This document shows positions 26,070-34,769 of a stretch of 64,000 bases of DNA, piece after piece; the first letter of the stretch is position 1; the number at the start of each line of letters is the position of its first letter. A program made the position numbers and the translations under genes. The notes under the pieces were generated by a model. That model had not been told where the DNA came from. It was given only the letters and a program-made list of their open reading frames with translations, and did not search any database. The stretch is from Phycisphaerales bacterium. Its GTDB lineage: Bacteria > Planctomycetota > Phycisphaerae > Phycisphaerales > UBA1924. The DNA is taken from positions 1 to 64,000 of the forward strand of contig CANHCQ010000009.1 in NCBI GenBank assembly GCA_947459215.1. Reading direction: 5' to 3'.

Positions 26070-26534
26070 CTAGGCCTTCGGTGGCACGCCAATATCCTCG
26101 TTCCAAAGCTCAGGCCGCGCCGTGATGAATTCTTCCATCAGGGAGATACAACGCAGGTCGTTCATCAGGACCAGTTCTACGTTTTCCGCCTTCAGCCAGT
26201 CCTCGCGGCCCTGGAACGTGTGATGCTCGCCGATCACGATCCGCGGGATGCGGTGCAGGACCGCCGTCCCGCTGCACATGGCGCACGGCGACAGCGTCGT
26301 CGCCATCGTGAGAAAGTGCCAATCGCGTCGCCGTCCCGCGTTGCGGATGCACACCGTCTCGGCGTGGGCCGTCGGATCGCCGGATTGCACCCGCAGGTTG
26401 TGCCCCAGTGCCACGATGGTGCCCGCGGGGTTCACCAGCGCCGCACCGATGGGAATGCCTCCCTCGGACAAGCTCTTGCGGGCCTGCTCGTACGCGGCGT
26501 CCAGTGCGAGGCGATCGATATCAGCGCGGTTCAT
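26070..26534 (-). CDS. Cytosine deaminase-type zinc enzyme (yeast Fcy1-like)
   Basis: 154 residues from ATG 26534 (a GTG directly before it is possible). Zinc ligands are H57 in HAE (catalytic E59) and C84/C87 in SPCAMC. The length, the IPIGAALVNPAG start and the tail RPELWNEDIG closely parallel yeast cytosine deaminase, whose C-terminus reads RPQDWFEDIG. It is unlike the larger bacterial CodA, which is an amidohydrolase. It probably deaminates cytosine or a related base in the cytoplasm. No pyrimidine gene is adjacent. Confidence 0.8.
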   Translation of the reverse strand: MNRADIDRLALDAAYEQARKSLSEGGIPIGAALVNPAGTIVALGHNLRVQSGDPTAHAETVCIRNAGRRRDWHFLTMATTLSPCAMCSGTAVLHRIPRIVIGEHHTFQGREDWLKAENVELVLMNDLRCISLMEEFITARPELWNEDIGVPPKA

Positions 26535-26601
26535 CACACCAGCGTATCGGCTGGATGAACCGGATGTCAGGACTTCGAATGAGTCAGTGGGAACAGTGAG
26601 T

Positions 26602-26669
26602 CAGTGGGACCGGCCTCCGGCCGGTCTTCCTGCAATCTCCCGCCGACCGGCCGGAGGCCGGTCCCACTG
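26602..26669. repeat. Perfect 25-base inverted repeat of the ACCGGCC family
   Basis: CAGTGGG plus ACCGGCCTCCGGCCGGT plus C (26602-26626) is mirrored exactly at 26645-26669, with an 18-base spacer. Each arm is itself palindromic, so the element can form either two small hairpins or one large one. It fills the gap between the cytosine deaminase start and the end of the dockerin gene and may end the latter's transcription. Confidence 0.75.
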
Positions 26670-26678
26670 GTGTGGTGG

Positions 26679-27650
26679 TCATTCCGGATTGCACAGCAAC
26701 TGGTCGTACGCCTGCGCGAACTGCACGAAGTCGGTGTCGTCCACAACGCCTTCGTTGGTCAGGTCCGCGGGGCAGCGGTCGGGCATCGCGACGTCGCCGC
26801 AGAGCAGGATGTTGTACGCCTGGGCGAAGAGCACGAAGTCTTCGTCGTCGACGAGCGTGTCCTCGTTGATATCCGCCGGGCAGGGGCCGCGGGTGTTGAA
26901 GTAGAAGAACACGTTCCGTGAGAACGAGTTGGTGTGGTTGCCGCCGTTGATGCCGGCACCAGCGTCGAAGAACGACACGGTGTAGAACATGACACCGAAG
27001 TACGCACGCCCCGGCTCGATTGAACCGGTGGGGATGGTGAACGAGATCGCGGTGGGGGGCAGGTTGGTGGACCAGAAGACGCGGCCCTGGGTGTCGTAGA
27101 CGATGAAGCTGATGCTGCTGCTGTTGGCGCCGGGCTGATCGGCAAAGCCGCTCATCTGTCCGATGAAGTCCAGCGACATGTCGTCCTTGTACGACTGCAG
27201 CCGCGAGTACGTGTCGCTGAGCAGCTCGGGGGTCTCGACGCAGAACGCCGAGGGCAGGAGCGTGAAGACGTGCGACCCGCCGGGCAGGGCGTTGCCGGTG
27301 AAATCAAACGTGTAGTCGCCCGGGGGGATCTCGGCGTCGAGCGACGCGAGGTCGGGGTTCAGGCTCGAGTAGCCGTACCACTGCTGCCCGAACATCGCAT
27401 CGTTGCCCACGATTCCCATCGTGATGGGTGAGAGCGGCCCGGCGTAGGAGATCGAGCAATCGCTGAACGCGTCGAACGTGTCGCCAGCGATCGACAGCAC
27501 GCACGACCAGTCGTTGTACGGCGTGACCGCGCCGTCGCCGGTCTGCAAGTAGTTCTCCGCCTTGCTCGATGCGAACGAGACCGCCTGCGCCGAAGCGAGG
27601 CTGCCCACCGCCGACACCATCGCCGCCGCCGCCAACACACCGAACTTCAT
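26679..27650 (-). CDS. Exported protein with GC-type dockerin tail
   Basis: 323 residues from ATG 27650, preceded by GGGAGAG. The signal peptide is LAAAAMVSAVGSLASAQA. The body (about 25-255) is beta-rich with paired cysteines and resembles extracellular adhesive domains without a specific motif. The tail holds two cysteine-bracketed calcium loops: CPADINEDTLVDDEDF...LLC and CPADLTNEGVVDDTDF...LLC. The first loop has canonical Asp/Asn positions; the second has Asn-Glu-Gly in place of the central ligands, so it may bind calcium more weakly. Confidence 0.75.
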   Translation of the reverse strand: MKFGVLAAAAMVSAVGSLASAQAVSFASSKAENYLQTGDGAVTPYNDWSCVLSIAGDTFDAFSDCSISYAGPLSPITMGIVGNDAMFGQQWYGYSSLNPDLASLDAEIPPGDYTFDFTGNALPGGSHVFTLLPSAFCVETPELLSDTYSRLQSYKDDMSLDFIGQMSGFADQPGANSSSISFIVYDTQGRVFWSTNLPPTAISFTIPTGSIEPGRAYFGVMFYTVSFFDAGAGINGGNHTNSFSRNVFFYFNTRGPCPADINEDTLVDDEDFVLFAQAYNILLCGDVAMPDRCPADLTNEGVVDDTDFVQFAQAYDQLLCNPE

Positions 27651-28261
27651 TGCGTTCTCTCCCTGTCGCAGACCATTCCGCGAGCCGCAGGCTATCAGAC
27701 GTGGCAACGCGAATCGCACCGATCTGGGTCAGAACCGGCAAATCCTACGAAACAACGACGGGAACCATCCCAAATGACGATATTATAGGACGTTTTGTTT
27801 CGTGACCGTCCGTTTGAGGTTCCCAAGGTGCGGAACCCTTGATCGCTCGAAACCGGGTGCCGATGGATGCGTAGGATTGATCCGCGAGCCCGTGGAACCC
27901 CACAGCAGTGGGAGTGACGGCCGGGCCGCCGGTCCTGGCGGGAAGTCTCGCTCTCGTGAACCGCGTCATCGGTTCACAAGAGAGCAGGCGATCCGCAGTC
28001 GGCAGGTTCCTTTCCTCGAAAGAGGGCGTGTCGGGAACCGAGGTCGAGCAGGCAACCGCACGCACGCCGTCTTGTGAGGCTTTGGCCCCGCAAGTCAGCT
28101 TGAACAAGCTCATGCTCGGAGCGATTCTCCGGGCAAGCACGTCGCCCCTTCCAGAACAACTGAACCCCGGCCCACGCGGCTGTTGCTGCGCGCCGGGTTT
28201 CGAGAGCGATCCGCGGAGCGGTTCGTGGTTGTGGCAGAGACGGCGGGACCTGCGACGGTTG
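27651..28261. other. 611-base divergent gap, no supported gene
   Basis: The region separates divergent genes. The plus-strand frame of the next gene is open from 27908, but its translation there is Ser/Arg/Cys-rich and has no fold pattern, so I treat it as leader. On the minus strand TATAAT lies at 27782-27787, 130 bases before the dockerin gene's ATG, but no -35 box fits. AT-rich sequence around 27770-27800 is unusual for this genome and probably marks the promoter area. Confidence 0.35.
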
Positions 28262-29578
28262 ATGCCAACCATGTTTTTCACGTCCGGAACCTCCAGCGCC
28301 GATCCGATATCCCAAGCCCCTGCGACCCCGGCCAAGACGCCCGGTCCCTCCGACCCTGCCGAACCCAGCACGGGCACGACCACGGGCAAGGTCCTCGAGA
28401 ACCTGTCCAACTCGCTGAACGAGTCGATCGCGCAGCCCGCGGTCCGTGTCGGCAAGGAACTCAAGAGCATGCTCCTCGACCCGCCGCCCGCCAAGGCGGT
28501 GGTCCAGCCGACGGTCCGTCCGAGCATCCGTCCCGGCGACAAGCCGCGGCTCATGGGCGGCTTGACCGTCCTCATCCCGGCGTACAACGAAGGCAAGTTC
28601 GTCGCCGACACGATCAAGAGCGTGCAGGCCCAGAGCGTGCACGTGGATCACATCATCGTGATCGACGACTGCTCGACCGACAACACCGGCGACGTCGCCC
28701 GCGCCTGCGGCCCCGAGATCGTCGTCATCCGTCCGCCCAAGAACTGCGGCAGCAAGGCCACGGCCCTGAACTTCGGCATGGAGTATGTCTCCACCGAGTA
28801 CACGATGGCCATCGACGCCGACACGACGCTGGCGCCCGACGCGATCGAGAAGCTCATGCCGCACTTCGACAAGCCCAACACGGCGGTCGTCTGCGGCATG
28901 GTGATCCCGCGGTACGTGAACACCATCTGGGAGCGCGGCCGGTACATCGAATACCTCTACGCGTTCCTCTTCTATAAGCCGATCCAGGATTTCTACGAGC
29001 GCCCGCTCATCGCCAGCGGCTGCTTCAGCGCGTATCGGACCGACGTGCTCCGCCAGATCGGGCTCTGGAACACCCGCACCGTCGGCGAGGACATGGACCT
29101 GACGTGGTGCGTGTACAAGCTCGGCATGGCGGTGCGCTTCAGCCCCGAGGCGGTGTGCTACCCGGTCGAGCCGCACAACTTCCACTTCCTCAGCAAGCAG
29201 CTCCAGCGCTGGTGCGCGGGCTTCGCTCAGTGCATCCAGGTGCACTGGAAGACCGTGGTCGAGACGCCGGTGCTGCGATCGATGATCGGCACGGCAATGT
29301 GGGACGTGGTGATCAGTGCGTTCGCGTACTTCATCCTGCTGCCGCTGCTGGCGATCTTTGTGCACCCGGCGTTCCTGCTCGGCTACGTGCTGGACATGCC
29401 GACCATCGTTGTGCCCGTTCTGATCTACGCGTACAAGCGAGGCGAGTTCTGGAAGGCGCTCAGCAGCATTCCCGCCTTCTGGGTCGTCCGTTTCGTGAAC
29501 ACATATTTCGTGACCCGCGCGTTCTGGAACGAGTTCATCGCTAAGCGCCGTGTGTACGTGTTCGAGAAGGGGCATTGA
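28262..29578 (+). CDS. Membrane processive family 2 glycosyltransferase
   Basis: 438 residues from ATG 28262 (ATG 28271 also possible); residues 1-95 are a polar, Pro/Thr-rich leader. The GT-A core carries all four processive motifs: IDDCSTDNT, DADTTLAPDA, TVGEDMDLTW and QLQRW. C-terminal membrane segments follow (VVISAFAYFILLPLLAIFV and further). Enzymes of this layout (PgaC, hyaluronan and cellulose synthases) polymerise and extrude a polysaccharide at the inner membrane. The product cannot be told from the sequence. Confidence 0.8.
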   Translation: MPTMFFTSGTSSADPISQAPATPAKTPGPSDPAEPSTGTTTGKVLENLSNSLNESIAQPAVRVGKELKSMLLDPPPAKAVVQPTVRPSIRPGDKPRLMGGLTVLIPAYNEGKFVADTIKSVQAQSVHVDHIIVIDDCSTDNTGDVARACGPEIVVIRPPKNCGSKATALNFGMEYVSTEYTMAIDADTTLAPDAIEKLMPHFDKPNTAVVCGMVIPRYVNTIWERGRYIEYLYAFLFYKPIQDFYERPLIASGCFSAYRTDVLRQIGLWNTRTVGEDMDLTWCVYKLGMAVRFSPEAVCYPVEPHNFHFLSKQLQRWCAGFAQCIQVHWKTVVETPVLRSMIGTAMWDVVISAFAYFILLPLLAIFVHPAFLLGYVLDMPTIVVPVLIYAYKRGEFWKALSSIPAFWVVRFVNTYFVTRAFWNEFIAKRRVYVFEKGH

Positions 29579-29732
29579 AAAGTTGGAAGGGGTCAGGGAT
29601 GAAGTTTGACATCACGACACTCAATTGACAGTGAGTCGGGGCGTCCTCGCCCCGTCGCACGAGATGACGGCACTCCAAGTTCACGCATTTCGCAGCAACC
29701 AACGCGACACGCGTCGCGAGAAAGAGTCAGCA

Positions 29733-30113
29733 ATGTTCGCGGGTATTCCGGCAACTGGCATCGGCGGCATCTTCTACCTCGCACTCGTCCTCTTCATGCC
29801 CTTCAAGGAAATCTGGCGGGCGATGAAGGGCGAGAGCAGTGCGGAGCGATGGCTCTTCATCGCCTCGCGCTGGGGCCTCTTCGCGATCGTGATCGCGATG
29901 ATGTGGCTGCAGGCGCTCATCATGAAGTGGGTGATGGGCACCGACATGACCAAGTTCATGAGCGCGGGTGCATCGACCCTGACGGGTCAGAAGACCACCT
30001 CGATCGTCGGCGCGACGCTTTACCTCGGCGTCCTGTGCTTCATCAGCGTCATCGCGCTGATGCACGGCGTGCGTCTGGTGCTCGCCGTGCGTCGCATCTT
30101 CGCGGTTCGCTGA
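29733..30113 (+). CDS. Small membrane protein, function unknown
   Basis: 126 residues from ATG 29733, with AAAGAG upstream. Three hydrophobic segments are visible: about 8-24 (GIGGIFYLALVLFMPF), 46-66 (GLFAIVIAMMWLQALIMKW) and 92-112 (TLYLGVLCFISVIALMHGV). It follows the processive glycosyltransferase by 154 bases on the same strand; that gap contains a GGGGCG-TCCT-CGCCCC hairpin (29638-29653). A partner role to the glycosyltransferase is possible but unproven. Confidence 0.6.
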   Translation: MFAGIPATGIGGIFYLALVLFMPFKEIWRAMKGESSAERWLFIASRWGLFAIVIAMMWLQALIMKWVMGTDMTKFMSAGASTLTGQKTTSIVGATLYLGVLCFISVIALMHGVRLVLAVRRIFAVR

Positions 30114-30178
30114 GTCATTGGGCTCTGCCGCGGCAGTTCGGCGGTGGAAAAGTCCTTGGATTCGATGAAGTCTTCGTG

Positions 30179-30215
30179 AACAGGCCGACCCGAACGGGTC
30201 GGCCTGTTTGTTTCG
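30179..30215 (+). terminator. Rho-independent terminator
   Basis: AACAGGCCGACCC (30179-30191), loop GAAC, then GGGTCGGCCTGTT and TGTTT: a perfect 13-base stem followed by a T-rich tract. It ends the glycosyltransferase and small membrane gene unit. The stretch from here to 30498 holds no gene and serves as leader for the pseudopilin. Confidence 0.85.
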
Positions 30216-30498
30216 TTCTTTGCGCAATCACAACGATCTTCATAATCGCGCCGGCGTCGATTGTGAAGACACAAGTGCCTGTCCGGAAAGTGCGGAGCGA
30301 TCGAGCCTGGCGACGGGCGGTGTCGCTCTGAGCGCGACCTGTGCCGCATCTGAACATTCGTCTTCACACGACATTGCCGGACACTTCAATGCGTGCGTGC
30401 GGGAAATCCCTGCGCCTGCTTCTAGTCTCTGTCGCGTCGCACGGGTCGCAGGGTTGCGGCTTGCTCGGCGACGCATGACTTCAGACAGGGGACTCTTC

Positions 30499-31620
30499 AT
30501 GACCGCACGACTTGTTCGGGACCGCCGTGGGAGATTCGACGCCCGCGCCTTTACGCTCATCGAACTGCTGGTCGTGATCGCGATCATCGCGCTCTTGATC
30601 GGCATTCTGCTGCCTTCGTTGGGCAAGGCCCGCGCCGAGGGCCGCGCCGTGGTGTGCGCGAGCAACATCCGGTCGATCGGCGTCGCGGTGCAGGGCTACA
30701 CGATCGCCAACCGCACCTATCCCGCGTCGTACCTCTACGCCTCGGAGAAGACCGGCTTCCGCTGGAAGCTCGATCAGCAGTTCGGCACCGACCCCGAGAA
30801 CGGATACATCCACTGGTCGTACATGCTGCTCAACGATGGCGGCGTTCCGGAGAACGCGTTCACGTGTCCTTCGGTGCCGGGCAAGGGCGCGCCCCGCACG
30901 AACTTCGACAAGGATCGCATCGAGGACTTCGAAGCCGATCAGCAGCGTCCTTCGACGACGCTGCCCGATGTGGTTGATCGTCAGGCTCGTCGCATCGCCT
31001 TCGGCGGCAACGACGCGATCTTCCCACGCAACAAGTTCTGGCCGGAGCCCCAGGCCGGAAAGCCGCAGCGCCGCAATCGCTTCGTGAATCCGTCGGAGAT
31101 CGATGGCTCGCCCGGCGGCGGATCCAAGACGATTCTCGCCACCGAGTTCGCGTACTCCAATCGCTGGGGCTGGCGCACCATCGGCACGACGCCGGACAAC
31201 GAAGACACGTCCGCGGGCGAGACCGGGCCGTGGAACTCCAAGGCCCACCGTCCCATCACGCCGTTCGTCGCGATCTCCGGTAGCGATATCTATACCCAGC
31301 CCAACCTGGGCACTGGTCGCCCTCGCTATCGCTACCAGTCCACCGACGTGAAGTCGGAGTGGGGCACCAACGAGATGGTCGCCACCGAGAAGCTCTACCC
31401 GGGCGTGATCACCAGCAAGGGCAACAGCGGCGGCGTGAACGCGGCTGGCCGTCAGCACGGCGGCGACCCGCAGTACGGCAGCGCCAACTTCCTCTTCGTC
31501 GACGGGCACGTCGAGCGCCTGAGCTACATCGACACCATCGAGAAGCGCATGTGGGGCGACCGCTTCTACAGCATGAGCGGCGACAACCGCGTGTACAACC
31601 CCGACATCGACAAGAAGTGA
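30499..31620 (+). CDS. Type II secretion/DUF1559-like pseudopilin with large head
   Basis: 373 residues from ATG 30499; AGGGGA seven bases upstream decides this start over ATG 30475. A prepilin signal ends ARAFTLIELLVVIAIIALL, with cleavage by PilD-type peptidase before the Phe and the invariant Glu at +5. The head domain (about 70-373) ends with the planctomycete H-x9-DG signature: QHGGDPQYGSANFLFVDG. The many proteins of this type in planctomycetes have unknown individual roles and are thought to be exported pseudopilins. It sits just upstream of the PstS-like dockerin protein. Confidence 0.85.
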   Translation: MTARLVRDRRGRFDARAFTLIELLVVIAIIALLIGILLPSLGKARAEGRAVVCASNIRSIGVAVQGYTIANRTYPASYLYASEKTGFRWKLDQQFGTDPENGYIHWSYMLLNDGGVPENAFTCPSVPGKGAPRTNFDKDRIEDFEADQQRPSTTLPDVVDRQARRIAFGGNDAIFPRNKFWPEPQAGKPQRRNRFVNPSEIDGSPGGGSKTILATEFAYSNRWGWRTIGTTPDNEDTSAGETGPWNSKAHRPITPFVAISGSDIYTQPNLGTGRPRYRYQSTDVKSEWGTNEMVATEKLYPGVITSKGNSGGVNAAGRQHGGDPQYGSANFLFVDGHVERLSYIDTIEKRMWGDRFYSMSGDNRVYNPDIDKK

Positions 31621-31727
31621 CATCTCCCTCGTGGTCCGTCGCTTGACTGCGGCGGATCGTTTTCACCGGACGACGCTCGACGCGCACGATGCGCGGTTGA
31701 TTCGCACGCGAGACCGAATACGCGTGC

Positions 31728-31801
31728 AACGCCTCGACATTCTGAGCTTCGACATCCTGCGACTCGACATCTTGTAACTCGACTTGTGCCTCGACATCGC
31801 A
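31728..31801. repeat. Imperfect tandem CTCGACATC repeats in leader of the next gene
   Basis: Five spaced copies of YTCGACATY (CTCGACATT, TTCGACATC, CTCGACATC, CTCGACTT, CTCGACATC) occur with a period of about 15-16 bases. They lie in the 301-base gap 31621-31921, which holds no gene. They may be a local slippage repeat or binding sites. GGAGAG near 31909 is the ribosome site for the next gene. Confidence 0.5.
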
Positions 31802-31921
31802 ACGTGCGTTTCAGTGCGTGGAGAGATCGGCGGCGGGCGTGTGCCCGACGCCGCGGGTGTGTGCTTGGCTGTGCTCGCCGGCCCTCGTATGGGGTTCGGC
31901 CCTTCCCTGGAGAGATCGATC

Positions 31922-34663
31922 ATGCAAACGGTGAATCGCAAGGCTCTGTTGGTCGCGGCGTGCGGCGCTGCGGTCTGTGCTTCGGCGCTCGCGGCCCCGA
32001 AGGTTGTCAACATCAGCGGCGCCACGCTCCTCGAGAGCTTCGTGGCCGCTCCCGCTTCAACCAACGACTACATGGACGTTGACGGCAACGGCGTCGCCGG
32101 CGTTTTCTCGTCCTTCCCGCCCCAGAACCTCACCCCGGTTCCGGGTGTGAACCAGGTCTCGCCCTTCCCGGCGAATCAGGTCTGGGCGACGACCTACCGC
32201 CTCACCGGTTCGGTCCGCGGCGTCACCGAACTCGCTTCGTTCGGCAACACCTTTGTCACCAACGCGGCCGCCGGCTCGCAGCTCCTCTTCTCCAACTCCT
32301 CGCGCTCATACTACAACGGCGCGTTCCTCTATCAGAACGGCAGCAACCTCGCCGCCCAGCCCGTGACGTTCAACAGCGCGAACCCCGGCGGCTTGCCCGT
32401 CCGCTCCGACACCACCACCCTCGACGCCACCTACTCCGCTCCCGGCGTGGCCTCGGCCGGTGGCGTCCGCATCGACATCGCCCCCTGTGACGTCCCCGGT
32501 CTGTGGGTCGGTCGCGTTTCCGGCACCACCGCTGCCAGCAAGAAGCCCGGCATCGCTGGCTACGGCGCCTTCAGCCGTCCCGCCACCGCCGCCGATGGCA
32601 CCGGCACCGGTATCGACAGCCGCCTGCCCGATCTCTCGGCTCTGGGCGTGCAGTTCGCCAACCCCGCGAGCCTCCCGGCTCCGAGCGCGACCGGCTTCCT
32701 CTTCAACAACGCGTTCGCCTTCGCTCCGGTTGCCGCCACCGTCAACTTCGGCGTCGGTCGCCAGCAGATCAAGCAGTCTGAACTGCGTCACCTCTTCGTG
32801 ACCGGCCGCCTGCCCGACGGCGAGAACCTCGTTGCCGTCACCCGCGACATCGGCTCGGGCACCCGCAACGCGTTCATGAACTCGATCGCGGCCGACCCCT
32901 CCTTCGGCGCCGGCGACAACATCTCCAGCGGCACCGGCACCTCGGCCAACACGGTCCAGAACCGCCCCGGCGTCGCCTTCGTTCCCAACAACAAGGGCGG
33001 CAACGACCGCGTTGAAGAGACCGTCTACAGCACCCGCCTGGCCATCGGCTACGTCGGCCCCGAGCGCGGCGCCGCCTCGGCCAGCGTCGGCACCACCGGC
33101 AACTGGCTCGCCAACGGCCGCATGGAAGTCCTCGCCATCCAGAACGACCTTCAGGGTGGCACCGTTTACGCCCGCCCGAACATCGACTCGATGACCGACG
33201 GCGATGTCAACAACTACACCGTCGGTGGTCCCGCCCAGCTCATCACGCTCGGCTCGCCCCTCGCCGAGTCGGTCGCCGACGGCGGCCTCGGTCTGAACAC
33301 CGTGAAGATGCTCAATCCTCACGCGGCCGACTACATGAACAACATCCGCCTCTCGATCGCCAACTTCCTCTCCGTGCCCTTCGGCTCGCAGTCCGAGTTC
33401 ATGCCCGGCGAAATCGCCGCCCTCCAGTTCGTGCTGACCTCGGCGATCGCGAACATCCACGACGACATCGACCCGATGCTCCGTGTCAGCAACGCCAGCT
33501 TCAATAGCGCTCTCCGCACCACCACCCGGGCGACCAACGCCCTCTCCGAGTCGATCTTCTACTCCTTCAACACCACCAGCAACGGCATCGTCCCCGCTCG
33601 TATCGTCGCCGCCAACACCTACAGCGACCAGGGCCTCGTTCCCAGCGGCGCGAACTACATCAGCCAGGGCGGCGCCGCCGTCGCGTACTCGTCTTCCCTG
33701 ACCACCCGCAACAAGATCGCCGGCGACTTCGACGGCAACGGCTCCCGCGGCCTCGGCGACATCGCCGAGATGCTCAAGGCCTTCCGTCAGCGCAACGCCG
33801 GTCCGGTCTGGACCGCTCCGGGCGTCAACGGCAGCAACGCCGTCATCGAGATCCTCGGTGACTTCGACAACAACGGCTCGTTCAACCGTCTCGACGTCCG
33901 CTACTTCGCCGACGGCCTGCTGCTCGTCGGCGGCGTGCTCCGTCGCGACACCGCGTTCACCGAGGTCGACTCGCAGTGGAACACGCTGACGGGCGGCAAC
34001 AACTTCTTCAGCACCACCCTCGCCACCGCCGGCGCGGGTGCGACCTACACCAGCGGCGCCTCCCGCGCTGACATCAAGGGTGCGGCCGGCATCGCTCGCG
34101 GCTGGGCCCCGGTTGGCGCTGACACGGTCATCAACGACAAGGACATCGACTACATCTACGCCCAGTTCAAGTCCAACGCCGCCGTCACCGGCGACGCCGA
34201 CTGGAGCAACATCGACGAGGCCGGCACCTTCGATCTCTCCGCCGACATGGACGGCAACCTCAAGGTCAACCAGGCCGACGTGGACTACGTGGTCCTCACC
34301 GCCCTGCAGACCTCCTACGGCGACCTGAACTTCGACCGCAAGGTCACCGGCGCCGACTTCGCCATCTGGCAGGCCAACTACAACACCGCCGGCGGCTGGA
34401 TCAAGGGCGACGTCAGCGGCAACGGCCTGGTCTTCGATGAGGACTTCAACACCCTTATGGCCAACCGCTCCTGCGCCGCCGACGTCAACGACGACACCCT
34501 CGTCGACGACACCGATTTCGTGACCTTCGCCGCCGCTTACAACGACCTGCTCTGCCCGGCCCTCCCCACGCTGTGCCCGGCTGATCTCAACAACGACACC
34601 TTCGTGGACGACACCGATTTCGTGATCTTCGCTGAAGGCTACAACGCCCTCCTCTGCCCGTAA
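31922..34663 (+). CDS. PstS-like exported protein with dockerin repeats and GC-type dockerin tail
   Basis: 913 residues from ATG 31922 with a GGAGAG ribosome site. A signal peptide (LLVAACGAAVCASALAAP) leads a domain to about residue 590 with PstS-like phosphate-binding signatures: NISGATLLESF near the start, QIKQSELRHLFVTGRLPDG and VTRDIGSGTRNAF with the SGT anion-binding loop. Then come several type-I dockerin-like loops (GDFDGNGSRGLGDI, GDFDNNGSFNRLDV, ADMDGNLKVNQADV, GDLNFDRKVTGADF). The end has two cysteine-bracketed modules (CAADVNDDTLVDDTDF...LLC and CPADLNNDTFVDDTDF...LLCP). Codon bias is extreme, so expression is probably high. Confidence 0.78.
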   Translation: MQTVNRKALLVAACGAAVCASALAAPKVVNISGATLLESFVAAPASTNDYMDVDGNGVAGVFSSFPPQNLTPVPGVNQVSPFPANQVWATTYRLTGSVRGVTELASFGNTFVTNAAAGSQLLFSNSSRSYYNGAFLYQNGSNLAAQPVTFNSANPGGLPVRSDTTTLDATYSAPGVASAGGVRIDIAPCDVPGLWVGRVSGTTAASKKPGIAGYGAFSRPATAADGTGTGIDSRLPDLSALGVQFANPASLPAPSATGFLFNNAFAFAPVAATVNFGVGRQQIKQSELRHLFVTGRLPDGENLVAVTRDIGSGTRNAFMNSIAADPSFGAGDNISSGTGTSANTVQNRPGVAFVPNNKGGNDRVEETVYSTRLAIGYVGPERGAASASVGTTGNWLANGRMEVLAIQNDLQGGTVYARPNIDSMTDGDVNNYTVGGPAQLITLGSPLAESVADGGLGLNTVKMLNPHAADYMNNIRLSIANFLSVPFGSQSEFMPGEIAALQFVLTSAIANIHDDIDPMLRVSNASFNSALRTTTRATNALSESIFYSFNTTSNGIVPARIVAANTYSDQGLVPSGANYISQGGAAVAYSSSLTTRNKIAGDFDGNGSRGLGDIAEMLKAFRQRNAGPVWTAPGVNGSNAVIEILGDFDNNGSFNRLDVRYFADGLLLVGGVLRRDTAFTEVDSQWNTLTGGNNFFSTTLATAGAGATYTSGASRADIKGAAGIARGWAPVGADTVINDKDIDYIYAQFKSNAAVTGDADWSNIDEAGTFDLSADMDGNLKVNQADVDYVVLTALQTSYGDLNFDRKVTGADFAIWQANYNTAGGWIKGDVSGNGLVFDEDFNTLMANRSCAADVNDDTLVDDTDFVTFAAAYNDLLCPALPTLCPADLNNDTFVDDTDFVIFAEGYNALLCP

Positions 34664-34697
34664 CGCAACCCCCGCGCAGTTGGATGGCCTTTCCGTG

Positions 34698-34737
34698 TGC
34701 ACGCCCTCGTCGAAAGTCGGGGGCGTGTTCTTTTTTG
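34698..34737 (+). terminator. Terminator after the PstS-like dockerin gene
   Basis: CACGCCC and GGGCGTG enclose a loop that can pair further (TCGTCGAAAGTCGG), followed by TTCTTTTTT. It ends the highly expressed dockerin gene on the plus strand and lies before the convergent methyltransferase gene. Confidence 0.8.
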
Positions 34738-34769
34738 TTGGACCGAACTCGACAGTGCGTGCCGAGCGA

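Noticed and set aside
27782-27787. TATAAT on the minus strand as the promoter of the dockerin gene.
   Set aside because: No matching -35 box at a normal distance; kept only as a hint in the gap description.
27908-28261. A 118-codon N-terminal extension of the processive glycosyltransferase.
   Set aside because: The sequence has no fold pattern and overlaps the divergent promoter area; the ATG at 28262 is a better start.
32306-34702. A 798-codon open frame antisense to the PstS-like dockerin gene (and similar long antisense frames over the porin, pilM-N, pseudopilin and OPT genes).
   Set aside because: They arise because the sense genes use C-ending codons almost throughout, which removes stops on the opposite strand. 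Their translations are low-complexity Val/Gly/Ala/Arg with no domains.
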